From contig JBDTWM010000071.1 of NCBI GenBank assembly GCA_040006675.1, positions 1 to 14,468 on the forward strand: a stretch of 14,468 bases of DNA, written 5' to 3'. The position numbers and the translations under genes are program-made. Positions within the stretch are counted from its first letter, which is position 1. Every line of letters begins with the position of its first letter. Source of the DNA: Austwickia sp040006675 (lineage in GTDB: Bacteria; Actinomycetota; Actinomycetes; Actinomycetales; Dermatophilaceae). The notes beneath the pieces are model-generated. The model saw only the letters and a program-made list of their open reading frames with translations. It did no database searches and was not told the origin of the DNA. Positions 1 to 6,895 of this stretch are shown here, piece by piece.

Positions 1-30
1 TCACCACAGGCACCCTCACCACAGGCACCC
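1..30 (+). repeat. Two perfect 15-bp tandem repeats at the window edge
   Basis: TCACCACAGGCACCC occurs twice back to back (1-15 and 16-30). In the apbE frame each copy encodes SPQAP. The first copy touches the window edge, so the array may be longer. It probably encodes a flexible Pro-rich linker. Confidence 0.8.
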
Positions 31-840
31 CCGTCTCGTCCCGCCGCGCGGGAGGCGGTCGCCGCGCCGTCCCCGTACGTGCTCTCACGGGTACGGCACC
101 TGATGGGCACCTCGGTCTCGCTGACCGTACGAGGACCACAGGCACGCTCGTCCACGACGGAACGCGTGATGCAGGAGGCCTTCGCGGACCTGGCGTGGGT
201 GGACGCGACCTTCTCGCGGTGGAGGGGGGACAGCGAGCTGTCCAGGTTGCGCCGGGGCGAGGTCAGCGTGGAGCAGTGCTGCCCGCAGATGGGGGAGGTG
301 CTCCGAAGGTGCGCGGACGCGGCGGAGGAGACGGACGGCGCCTTCGCGTGGGTGCTGCCCGAGGAGGACGGCGACCAGTGGCTCATCGAACCGACGGGCC
401 TGGTCAAAGGGTGGGCGATCGCCCGCGCGGCGAAGATCCTCGGCGAAGGGCTCGTGCCGGCCGGCCACGCGTACTGCGTGAACGCCGGCGGCGACATCGC
501 CGTCGGGGGCGCGGACACCTCCCCCGGGGGCGAGCGGCCGTGGCGGCTCGGCATCGAGGACCCCGCCCGACGCGACCGTGTCGCTCGCGTCGTGGAGCGG
601 CACGAGGGCGCCCTGGCCACGTCAGGCTGCGCCGCCCGCGGTGCTCACCTGGTCGACCCGGCGACGGGCCGGCGCATCCTGCGCCCGGGGTCGGTGAGCG
701 TGATCGCGCCCGACATCGTGAGCGCGGACGTGTGGGCGACGGCTCTGTTCGTCGCTCCACCCGAGCTGGCGGATCGGATCGCGGGTCGACCCGGCTGGCA
801 GGTCGTCCGCCTCCACGGCGACGAGACGGCGCAGCGCTGA
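1..840 (+). CDS. apbE: FAD:protein FMN transferase (ApbE family), 5' end outside window
   Basis: ApbE-family enzymes use FAD and Mg2+ to attach FMN covalently to Thr/Ser of target flavoproteins. Family marks seen: MGTSVSL near the N-terminus, GLVKGWAI (the usual KGyA motif), NAGGDIAVGG, ATSG followed by HLVDPATG (usual HiidP.TG), and SADVWATALFV, whose Asp and Thr are the expected Mg2+ ligands. An internal GTG at 79 gives 253 residues, but no SD precedes it, and the frame stays open to base 1, encoding SPQAPSPQAP and a Pro/Ala-rich stretch. I therefore infer that the true start lies upstream and that this is a linker or export region. The gene ends 12 nt before the convergent yyaL stop. The FMN acceptor protein is not in the window. 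Family is confident; start and location of the protein are not. Confidence 0.85.
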   Translation, partial: SPQAPSPQAPPSRPAAREAVAAPSPYVLSRVRHLMGTSVSLTVRGPQARSSTTERVMQEAFADLAWVDATFSRWRGDSELSRLRRGEVSVEQCCPQMGEVLRRCADAAEETDGAFAWVLPEEDGDQWLIEPTGLVKGWAIARAAKILGEGLVPAGHAYCVNAGGDIAVGGADTSPGGERPWRLGIEDPARRDRVARVVERHEGALATSGCAARGAHLVDPATGRRILRPGSVSVIAPDIVSADVWATALFVAPPELADRIAGRPGWQVVRLHGDETAQR

Positions 841-852
841 GGGTCGCGCTCT

Positions 853-2913
853 TCAGGGGCCGCGTCGGGCGAGGAGCGCTTCCAGGGCTCGCGGATCCGT
901 GACCGGCGCGTCGCATACGACGCCGCGGCAGACGTACGCCGTCGAGCGCCCGGCCGTCAACGGCCGATCGGCCAGGAGCGCCCACCCGGGCGCATCGGGA
1001 GGTCCGAACGCGAGGACCATCCCCGGGGAGCCGGCCCGGCGGGCGACGCGGAGCAACGCCAGTCCGGCGGGATCTCGCTCGTCGGCCGCCACGATCCCCA
1101 CCTGCAGGGGGCCGGCCGCCACCCACTCCGCGACGGTCAGCGCGTGACCGGCGAAGCGCGGCGACGCGACGGCGAGCTCGCCCATGGCCTGCAGGGCCGC
1201 CAGACTCCGCTCCAGGTGCCGGGCGGAACCGGCCAGCGCCCCGTACGCGCTCAGCGCTCCCGCGAGCGCGCTCTGAGCGCACGGCTCGGCGTTGTCCCCG
1301 ACGTCGCGCGGCCGGATGACCAGGGCCTGCCCGTCGTCCGGTGTGTCAGCGAAACCCCCGTCGGGCAGAGAGAAGTGGGCGATCGCGACGTCGAGGATGT
1401 CACCCGCCACGGCCGCCCACTTCGCCTGGCCGGACGCCTGCGCCAGTCTGAGAAGTCCGGCGGCGAGGTCTGCGTAGTCCGTTGCGACACCGGTCGCGTC
1501 GCTCACGCGTCCGCCGAGGGAGGTGCGGCGAAGACGCCCGCCGACCCAGTGCTTCTCGACGAGGAAGTCGGCGCACACCGCGGCAGCCTGGACGTAGGCC
1601 GGCTCGCCCAGCAGCACACCCGCGTCGGCCAGGGCTCCGATCGCGAGGCCGTTCCAGGCGGTCACGACCTTGTCGTCACGCGCCGGCTGGGGGCGCCCGT
1701 TCCGGGCCGCGAGGAGCCTCGCGCGAACGCCGTTCCACCACGCGGCGTCCGATGGGTCTCGGCGCAACTGCAGGGTCGACGCGCCGCGTTCGAACGTTCC
1801 CTCGCGGGTGACGGCGAGCAGTTCGGCGGCGCGGGCCCCCTCGGGTGGGCCAAGCACGGCGGCGAGGTCGCCGGGCGTCCACACGTAGGTGAGACCCTCC
1901 AGCCCGTCGGTGTCCGCGTCGAGGGAGGACGCGAACGCCCCCTGCGGGGTGCGCAGGTCGCGCAGCAGGAACTCGGCCGTCTCGCGCGCGACACGCGCGG
2001 CCAGGTCCGCGATGTCGTCGCGCGCGTCCGCCGTCTCGTCGTACCCAGCCGGCGCATCTTGCGCACCCGGCGCGTCAGACGCGGCCTGGTGCAGCCGCGC
2101 GTAGACGCCGAGCAGCTGCGCGTTGTCGTACAGCATCTTCTCGAAGTGCGGTACGGCCCAGTCTGCGTCGACGCCGTACCGCGCGAAGCCGCCCGCGAGT
2201 TGGTCGTAGACCCCGCCGCGCGCCATCGCCTCGCACGTCACCGTGACCATCGAGAGGGCATCGGCGTCGCCGGTGCGTGCCTGGTGGGCGAGCAGCCAGT
2301 CGAGGACCATGGACGGGGGGAATTTCGGCGCCCCGCCGAATCCGCCGTGCCGCGCGTCGTAGTCGCGGCGCAGCGCCTGCAGGGCCGCGTCCAGCTCGCC
2401 CTCGCCGAGCGCGCGCGGGGACGCCGGTCGCGTCGCGGTGGCCAGGGCGTCGGCGATCTGTCGCCCGCTCGTCTCGATGTCCTCGCGGCGGTGCAGCCAG
2501 ACGTCGCGAGCGCTGGCCAGCAGCTGGAGCAGGGAGGCCTTCGGCAGATAGGTGCCCGCCCAGATCGGCCGCGCCTCCGGCGTGACCAGAACCGTCATCG
2601 GCCAGCCACCGCGGCCGGTGAGCGCCACGGTCGCGGACATGTAGATGGCGTCGATGTCGGGACGTTCCTCGCGGTCCACCTTGATCGCGACGAAGCCGTC
2701 GGCGAGCGCCTGCGCCACCTGCGCGTCCTCGAACGACTCCCGGGCCATCACGTGGCACCAGTGGCAGGCCGCGTAGCCGACCGACAAGAGGACCGGAACG
2801 TCGCGGCGCCGGGCCTCCTCGAACGCTTCAGGTCCCCACTCCCACCAATCCACAGGATTTCCAGCGTGTTGAAGCAAGTACGGACTGGTTGCATCGGCTA
2901 GTCGATTGGCCAT
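853..2913 (-). CDS. YyaL/DUF255 family protein (thioredoxin-like plus six-hairpin glycosidase-like)
   Basis: 686-residue protein of the YyaL / spermatogenesis-associated protein 20 family. The N-terminal half is a DUF255 thioredoxin-like domain starting with SPYLLQHAGNPVDWWEW (near residue 10) and carrying CHWC (Cys50, Cys53) in YAACHWCHVM, followed by ESFED and VDREERPDID. The rest resembles a six-hairpin (alpha/alpha)6 barrel, with GGVYDQLAGGFARYGVD, PHFEKMLYDNAQL and KVVTAWNGL as family motifs. The biochemical role of the family is not settled; a redox or sugar-related activity is only inferred. I chose ATG at 2913 because AGGAG lies 9 nt upstream and family members begin with this N-terminus. 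A GTG 34 codons upstream would add sequence unlike the family. No signal peptide, so likely cytoplasmic. Convergent with apbE. Confidence 0.9.
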   Translation of the reverse strand: MANRLADATSPYLLQHAGNPVDWWEWGPEAFEEARRRDVPVLLSVGYAACHWCHVMARESFEDAQVAQALADGFVAIKVDREERPDIDAIYMSATVALTGRGGWPMTVLVTPEARPIWAGTYLPKASLLQLLASARDVWLHRREDIETSGRQIADALATATRPASPRALGEGELDAALQALRRDYDARHGGFGGAPKFPPSMVLDWLLAHQARTGDADALSMVTVTCEAMARGGVYDQLAGGFARYGVDADWAVPHFEKMLYDNAQLLGVYARLHQAASDAPGAQDAPAGYDETADARDDIADLAARVARETAEFLLRDLRTPQGAFASSLDADTDGLEGLTYVWTPGDLAAVLGPPEGARAAELLAVTREGTFERGASTLQLRRDPSDAAWWNGVRARLLAARNGRPQPARDDKVVTAWNGLAIGALADAGVLLGEPAYVQAAAVCADFLVEKHWVGGRLRRTSLGGRVSDATGVATDYADLAAGLLRLAQASGQAKWAAVAGDILDVAIAHFSLPDGGFADTPDDGQALVIRPRDVGDNAEPCAQSALAGALSAYGALAGSARHLERSLAALQAMGELAVASPRFAGHALTVAEWVAAGPLQVGIVAADERDPAGLALLRVARRAGSPGMVLAFGPPDAPGWALLADRPLTAGRSTAYVCRGVVCDAPVTDPRALEALLARRGP

Positions 2914-2958
2914 TTCCCATGACTCCTGACGAGTGGCGCGTGGATCATTTTGGTCCCA

Positions 2959-2984
2959 GTGATGCACGAGGGTGATGCACGAAG
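2959..2984. repeat. Tandem 13-bp repeat upstream of yyaL
   Basis: GTGATGCACGAGG (2959-2971) is followed directly by GTGATGCACGAAG (2972-2984), 12 of 13 bases identical. Each copy holds the partly symmetric GTG-N3-CAC. The pair lies 46-71 nt upstream of the yyaL start and between two divergent genes, so it could be a regulator site; that is inference. Confidence 0.6.
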
Positions 2985-3039
2985 CAGATTCTGTTGGGGT
3001 CCGACGCGACTCCACTCCTCCAGCCTAGAGAGGACGCCG

Positions 3040-3279
3040 ATGCCGCCCCGCAGGAAGCCCGCGCCGCTCGCCCAAGGCAAGCCGCGCTTGCTCGGCGGCA
3101 GCGCCCGAGCGTGGCGGGTGCGGCCCTATGCCCCGGAGACAGGCGGCGCGAAGTATCAGGTGACGTTCCGAGCGCCCGCGGGCGACGGCGAGGCGTGGAG
3201 GCGGGTGTTGCGCCGAGCAAGCTCCGAGGCGGGCGAGGATGCACTACGTGACTCGGTCGACAAACCGGCAGCTCTGTGA
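3040..3279 (+). pseudogene. Probable N-terminal remnant of a phage-type integrase
   Basis: Encodes 79 residues from an ATG at 3040 with a good SD (GAGAGGA, about 5 nt away). The N-terminus MPPRRKPAPLAQGKPRLLGG, then AWRVRPYAPETGGAKYQVTFRAP and WRRVLRRASSEA, resembles the N-terminal beta-rich arm-binding region of long actinobacterial tyrosine recombinases, as I recall them. After SSEA the sequence changes character and stops, with no core-binding or catalytic domain (no R...HxxR...Y). I found no continuation in the other two frames up to fic. So it looks like a decayed or truncated integrase gene whose 3' part is lost. It could instead be an intact small protein of unknown role. The assignment is from memory of family N-termini, not a search. 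Confidence 0.4.
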
Positions 3280-3354
3280 GGGAACGCACCCTGGATTGTG
3301 AAGAGCCGCTTTGGCCGCCGCAGCCCTCGCAGCGCTCGTCGCTCCCGACCGGGG

Positions 3355-3408
3355 GCCGACCACTGTCACCGACCTGCTCCACCAACCCAGGCGACGACGG
3401 TGGTCGGC
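3355..3408 (-). terminator. Inverted repeat downstream of fic, possible terminator
   Basis: GCCGACCACTGTC (3355-3367) and GACGGTGGTCGGC (3396-3408) pair over 13 bases with one G-T wobble and a 28-nt loop that contains a short inner CCTG/CAGG stem. It starts 22 nt after the fic stop codon on the minus strand. No T-run follows, so a terminator role is plausible but unproven. Apart from this hairpin I see nothing in the spacer 3280-3429. Confidence 0.4.
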
Positions 3409-3429
3409 GTGATCGGGCCCGCTCATCTC

Positions 3430-4512
3430 CTATTCAGAGCGCGTTAACACGTCCAGGAACTCGTGGTTCACGAAGAGAAGTTCTCGGCCGACCTTCACGT
3501 CGCGGAGCAGCCCCGCCTCGACCAGTGCGTGCAGCCAGGACGACGCGGTCTGACGCGAAACGTCGCACCGGTCGGCGACAGCGTTGATGCGGCAGTAGGG
3601 CTGTTCGAACAGGACGGCCAAGAACTGTGCGTCTCGTCCACCCGGCGTGGCGGCGCGAGCTCGCTCGGCAATGTCATCCTGACACGTGCGGATGGCTCCG
3701 ATCTTCCGCGTCGTCGACGTTGCAGACTCGCGGACAATGTCGAGCATGTAGAGGACCCATTCGATCCAGGCGCCATCGGCTGTCACGGCCCGCAGGAGTC
3801 GGTAGTAGTCGTTCTTGCGGGCGATGATCGCGCGCGAGAGGTAGAGGATCGGGTCGTGCAGGAGGCCGGCCTCCATCAGCATGAGGATGTTGATGACGCG
3901 ACCGGTGCGCCCGTTTCCATCGTGGAACGGGTGGATCGCCTCGAACTGGTAGTGGGCGACTGCCATGCGCACCAGCGGATCAAGATCGTCCTCTGCGTGG
4001 ACGAAACGCTCCCAGGCCGAGAGCTTCTCGCGGAGGCGGTCGGCACCCTCGGGTGGCGCGTACATGATCTCCCGCGTGGTCGGATTTGCGATGCGCGTGC
4101 CAGGCACCGCGCGAACGGCCATTTCCCGACCGTGTAGTTCGGAGCAGATCCGGGCAGCGGTCGCCGCGGTGAGTGGCCGGCTCCTGATCGATTTGACCCC
4201 TGCGAACAACGCGCTCCGGTAGCGCAGGGCCTCCTTGGTGGCGTGGTCTCCCCCATCTGAGTCGACGTGCTTGAACAGCTCATCGGCCGTGGTCACGATG
4301 TTCTCGATCTCGGAGCTGGCCTGTGCCTCGAGCAGCGGGACAGCGTGGATCAGGATATTGGGGTTCGGCAACAACTGGCCGGCCTGAGCGAGTGTTGCCA
4401 GGGCGACTCGAGCTTCGACGGTGGCCTTGAGTACGGGCTTGGGCTCGAGGTCGCAGCCTGCCGGCGGCAGCGGTGGCAGCTCGTTGAAGGGGGCATCCGG
4501 GCTCCAGGACAC
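3430..4512 (-). CDS. Fic domain protein, class II, with C-terminal winged helix
   Basis: 360 residues. Fic enzymes transfer AMP (sometimes other NMP or phosphate groups) from a nucleotide to a hydroxyl of a target protein. The catalytic loop HPFHDGNGRTGR (residues 194-205) is complete, with His194, Asp198, Asn200 and both Arg present. An N-terminal helix holds SSEIEN (66-71), matching the inhibitory (S/T)xxxE(G/N) motif, so the protein is predicted to restrain itself (class II, SoFic-like). Residues about 290-360 form a winged helix-turn-helix (INAVADRCDVSRQTASSWLHALVEAGLL), suggesting DNA binding or autoregulation. GTG start at 4512 with GAAGGAG 7 nt upstream. No antitoxin gene is adjacent. 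GC content looks lower than in neighbours and the integrase-like stub lies downstream, which suggests transfer. The target is unknown. Confidence 0.93.
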   Translation of the reverse strand: MSWSPDAPFNELPPLPPAGCDLEPKPVLKATVEARVALATLAQAGQLLPNPNILIHAVPLLEAQASSEIENIVTTADELFKHVDSDGGDHATKEALRYRSALFAGVKSIRSRPLTAATAARICSELHGREMAVRAVPGTRIANPTTREIMYAPPEGADRLREKLSAWERFVHAEDDLDPLVRMAVAHYQFEAIHPFHDGNGRTGRVINILMLMEAGLLHDPILYLSRAIIARKNDYYRLLRAVTADGAWIEWVLYMLDIVRESATSTTRKIGAIRTCQDDIAERARAATPGGRDAQFLAVLFEQPYCRINAVADRCDVSRQTASSWLHALVEAGLLRDVKVGRELLFVNHEFLDVLTRSE

Positions 4513-4517
4513 GTGTC
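4508..4517. promoter_or_regulatory. 10-bp palindrome over the fic start codon
   Basis: GACACGTGTC is a perfect palindrome overlapping the fic GTG. Its core ACACGTGT resembles the AACAYGTT half-sites found upstream, so it may be a third, weaker site for the same regulator. It could also be chance. Confidence 0.35.
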
Positions 4518-4537
4518 AGCTCCTTCGACACATCCGA

Positions 4538-4576
4538 ACAACATGTTAAGGGTTCTGGATAAACTTAACACGTTGT
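4538..4576 (-). promoter_or_regulatory. fic promoter with large inverted-repeat operator
   Basis: ACAACATGTTAAG (4538-4550) and CTTAACACGTTGT (4564-4576) form an inverted repeat with 12 of 13 matches and a 13-bp spacer. Each arm itself contains an 8-bp palindrome or near-palindrome (AACATGTT, AACACGTT), 27 bp apart centre to centre. Read on the fic strand, GTGTTA and TAACAT sit 17 bp apart inside the arms as candidate -35 and -10 boxes, so a protein bound here would cover the promoter. Autoregulation by the winged helix of the Fic protein is an attractive inference. The stretch is AT-rich compared with everything around it. Confidence 0.6.
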
Positions 4577-4651
4577 CTGGACAGGTCAGGAGTTTCGACA
4601 CGTCGGCATCGCCGATCCGGACGGCACCGCGGAGAAGGTGGCAGGCGCCGA

Positions 4652-4981
4652 TCAGAGCGTGCCCGGGTCGAGGGTGGCGTAGAGGTGATGCGCCGGTTCC
4701 TCGTACGGGTGTGCCGCGAGCATCGCCTCGAGGGCGGCGCGCGCGACGACGCGCTCGCAGACGACCTCGATGCGTTCCTCCTCGACGACCTCGGGGACGC
4801 CGACTGCGCCGATCGCTGGGCGGGCGCCCAGCACGGGCAGGAATCGTCCGTGGCCCGGCGCCGAGAAGCTGCAGGCGCGGTAGGCGCCGATCGCACCTGC
4901 TCCGGCCGCCGCAGCCGCCTCGCGGACGGCGTCGGCCGCCCCGTGAGGCGCGAACATCACGATCACGACGAGTTCGTTCAC
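4652..4981 (-). CDS. Stand-alone NIF3/CutA-like (YqfO insert-type) small protein
   Basis: 109 residues resembling the PII/CutA-like domain inserted in some NIF3 (YqfO) proteins, found here on its own. Family features: LVVIVMFAPHGAADAVREA at the N-terminus, AAGAGAIGAYRACSFSAPGHGRF (the usual GaG.iG.Y..csf...G.G.F), EEERIEVVCE, and AAHPYEEPAHHLY, the conserved HPYEEPa.d.y end. The role of stand-alone copies is not established; a metal-binding or trimeric regulatory role is inferred from the fold. The GTG start at 4981 is forced by an in-frame TGA six codons upstream. Its GAGGAG lies only 2 nt from the GTG, unusually close, so a later start (GTG or ATG within codons 6-9) is possible. Cytoplasmic. 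The 77 nt between its stop and the fic operator hold no gene. Confidence 0.75.
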   Translation of the reverse strand: MNELVVIVMFAPHGAADAVREAAAAAGAGAIGAYRACSFSAPGHGRFLPVLGARPAIGAVGVPEVVEEERIEVVCERVVARAALEAMLAAHPYEEPAHHLYATLDPGTL

Positions 4982-5022
4982 GACTCCTCGTTGAGGTCAG
5001 GACGCAGAGCGCGTCGGACGAT

Positions 5023-5052
5023 CGGACCCCACCGCTGACGCGGTGGGGTCCG
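5023..5052 (-). terminator. Strong hairpin terminator after tpx
   Basis: CGGACCCCACCGC (5023-5035) pairs perfectly with GCGGTGGGGTCCG (5040-5052), a 13-bp stem with a 4-nt loop. It starts 27 nt downstream of the tpx stop on the minus strand and separates tpx from the NIF3-like gene. No T-run, as is common for hairpin terminators in high-GC actinobacteria. Confidence 0.75.
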
Positions 5053-5078
5053 GAAGAATCACTGGGATCGTCGCGAGG

Positions 5079-5576
5079 TCACTTCAGAGCGGCGACCGCC
5101 GCGTCGTAGTCGGGCTCCTGCGTGATGTCTGGAACGAGCTCGGTGTGCAGGACGTTGCCGTTCTCGTCGACGACGACCACCGAGCGGGCGCACAGACCGG
5201 CGAGCGGGCCATCGGTCATGGTGACGCCGTAGTCCTGGCCGAAGCTGGAGCGGAACGCCGAGCCGACCGTCACGTTCTCGATGCCCTCGGCGCCGCAGAA
5301 ACGCCCGAGCGCGAACGGCAGGTCCGCGGAGGCGCACACCACGGTGGTGTCGGGAAGGGAGGCGGCGATCTCGTTGAACTTGCGGACGCTGGTCGCGCAC
5401 ACGCCGGTGTCGATGCTCGGGAAGATGTTGAGGACGACTCGCCGACCGGTGAAGCCCTTGCCCGTGATGTCGGCCAGGTCGCTGCCGACGAGCGTGAAAT
5501 CGGGGGCGGAGCTGCCCTCGGAGGGGAGATCGCCGATGGTCTGGACGGGGGAACCCTTGAATGCGGTGGTAGCCAT
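5079..5576 (-). CDS. tpx: Thiol peroxidase (atypical 2-Cys peroxiredoxin)
   Basis: 165 residues, the normal length for Tpx, which reduces hydrogen peroxide and preferably organic hydroperoxides using thioredoxin. The peroxidatic Cys60 lies in PSIDTGVCATSVRKFNE, with Thr57 at the expected catalytic position, and the resolving Cys94 lies in LGRFCGAEGIENV; the spacing matches E. coli Tpx (Cys61/Cys95). SSAPDFTLV and CARSVVVVDENG are further family motifs. Starts at ATG 5576; no clear SD is visible. A TAGACA 6 nt before the ATG could be a -10 box giving a leaderless message, but it does not fit TANNNT. Cytoplasmic. It lies next to the exported DyP peroxidase but in a separate unit, with hairpins on both sides. 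Confidence 0.97.
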   Translation of the reverse strand: MATTAFKGSPVQTIGDLPSEGSSAPDFTLVGSDLADITGKGFTGRRVVLNIFPSIDTGVCATSVRKFNEIAASLPDTTVVCASADLPFALGRFCGAEGIENVTVGSAFRSSFGQDYGVTMTDGPLAGLCARSVVVVDENGNVLHTELVPDITQEPDYDAAVAALK

Positions 5577-5596
5577 GACGCTTGTCTAGCACGACA

Positions 5597-5629
5597 CCCC
5601 GGCCGGGGCACAGTGGCGGCCGGGCCGCC
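5597..5629 (-). terminator. GC-rich palindromes after the DyP gene
   Basis: GGCGGCCGGGCCGCC (5615-5629) and CCCCGGCCGGGG (5597-5608) are two compact palindromes in the 62-nt gap between the peroxidase stop and the tpx start. They probably end the copper-chaperone/peroxidase transcript. No T-run is seen. Confidence 0.45.
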
Positions 5630-5638
5630 GCCCCGCCC

Positions 5639-6895
5639 TCAGGCGTCGAGCAGCCCGGCGCCCACGTACGAACCCTCTTGCGCGCCCGGAGGGATCGCGT
5701 AGCTGGCAGACCCGATATGGGTGGCCCATGTGTTGAGCGCGTCGGAGGCGGACAGCCGCTTCTGGATGGGGATGAACGCGGTGGCGACGTCGCGTTGGTA
5801 GGCCACGAAGATCAGTCCGGCGTCGGGGTGTCCGTCCGCGTCCAGTCCGACGTCGTAGTTATAGGGCCGCCGCAGGATCCGCTCGTCGCTGGTCCTGGCC
5901 TGCGCGAGCGCCGCGTGCGCGTTCGGCGCGATGGCCGGGAAACCGCGGGTGTCGACGGCGTTGCGGTCGACGAGGTCGCGTTCCTTCGTCCCGTTCAGGG
6001 GCGCGCCGCTGTCCAGCCGCCGCCCGAAGGCCAACTCTTTGCCCTCCACGCTCACGTCGTCCCATGTCGTGAGGTTGATCGCCATCCGTCGCAGCACCAG
6101 ATGGGAACCACCGACCAGCCAGGGGTAGCGGGGGTCCGTGCTCCACACCACGGCGGCCGCCTGCGTGGGATCGGACTCGTTGGCCGTGCCGTCACGCATG
6201 CCCATGAGGTTGCGGGGCGTCGTCCCGGGCGTCTCGGTCCCGACGGCGTTGACGAAGCCGGACTGCACCCAGGCGACGGTCGCGAACGGCGCGGCGTCGC
6301 GCGCGACGCGGCGCACCGCGTACGACAGGGCGACGGGCTCGTCCGAGCAGATCTGCACCACGAGGTCGGTCTGCCCCCACTGGGGTCGGAGCCGGTCGGC
6401 GGGGAACGCGGGCAGCGTGGCCAGGGCAGGCGGGATGGCATCCGGCGTTCTGATGGCGGTGAACAGGCCGGCGCCGAAACCGAACGTGACCGTGAGCCGG
6501 CGCGGCAGGCTGATGATGTCGGCTCCCAGCGCGCCCAGCGGCGCCTCCCGCCGCGTCATGCGGGCGGCGTCGTCGGACAGGAGTTGCATCATGGCCCGGA
6601 CCTGGGCACGGCCGGTCCCGGCGCGCAGCATCAGACCGACGAACGACCCGTGGGCCTGCTGCCGTGTGAGGATCCCGGCCTGGTGCGCCCCGAAGAACGG
6701 TTCGGTGTCTCCACCCTGGGGGGTGGTCGCCTCGGGGCTGCTCGACGCCACGGGGGAGGCGGCGCGAGCGCCCGCGGCGTGACCGGCCGTGCCGCCAAGG
6801 AGCGCCGTCCCCGCGAGAAGAGCCCCGCTGCTGAGGACGGAACGACGTGAGTGTCCCGACCCCAGCGGCGGTGTGGCTCCCTCGGCAGGTGTCAT
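5639..6895 (-). CDS. Tat-exported DyP-type heme peroxidase (EfeB/DtpA-like)
   Basis: 418 residues. Twin-arginine signal SRRSVL (16-21) followed by a hydrophobic stretch to about residue 45, so it is exported folded with heme. Mature domain of the A-type DyP family: GMRDGT (232-237) gives the distal Asp235 of the GxxDG motif, His327 in PNAH is the expected proximal heme ligand, followed by RILRRPYNYD, GLIFVAYQRD and IQKRL. The family oxidises dyes, phenols or metals with H2O2. EfeB in E. coli works with the EfeUO iron uptake system, but no efeU or efeO is here. The partner is instead a copper-chaperone lipoprotein, as for Streptomyces DtpA, so a copper-linked role is more likely. ATG start overlaps the upstream stop by 4 nt (ATGA), implying translational coupling. 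Confidence 0.93.
   Translation of the reverse strand: MTPAEGATPPLGSGHSRRSVLSSGALLAGTALLGGTAGHAAGARAASPVASSSPEATTPQGGDTEPFFGAHQAGILTRQQAHGSFVGLMLRAGTGRAQVRAMMQLLSDDAARMTRREAPLGALGADIISLPRRLTVTFGFGAGLFTAIRTPDAIPPALATLPAFPADRLRPQWGQTDLVVQICSDEPVALSYAVRRVARDAAPFATVAWVQSGFVNAVGTETPGTTPRNLMGMRDGTANESDPTQAAAVVWSTDPRYPWLVGGSHLVLRRMAINLTTWDDVSVEGKELAFGRRLDSGAPLNGTKERDLVDRNAVDTRGFPAIAPNAHAALAQARTSDERILRRPYNYDVGLDADGHPDAGLIFVAYQRDVATAFIPIQKRLSASDALNTWATHIGSASYAIPPGAQEGSYVGAGLLDA

Noticed and set aside
1144..2901. 585-codon open frame opposite yyaL
   Set aside because: It mirrors the yyaL coding strand; high-GC codon bias opens antisense frames. The product is Arg/Gly-rich with no family features, while the minus strand has clear domains.
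3280..3429. tRNA gene or att site near the integrase-like stub
   Set aside because: I looked for a cloverleaf or a tRNA 3' end and for direct repeats flanking the patch and saw none.
4267..5109. 280-codon plus-strand frame crossing the fic promoter and the NIF3-like gene
   Set aside because: Arg-rich antisense translation spanning several real genes and a promoter; no motifs.
5639..6895. Part of an EfeUOB iron-uptake operon
   Set aside because: No permease (EfeU) or EfeO gene is adjacent; the coupled gene is a copper-type chaperone instead.
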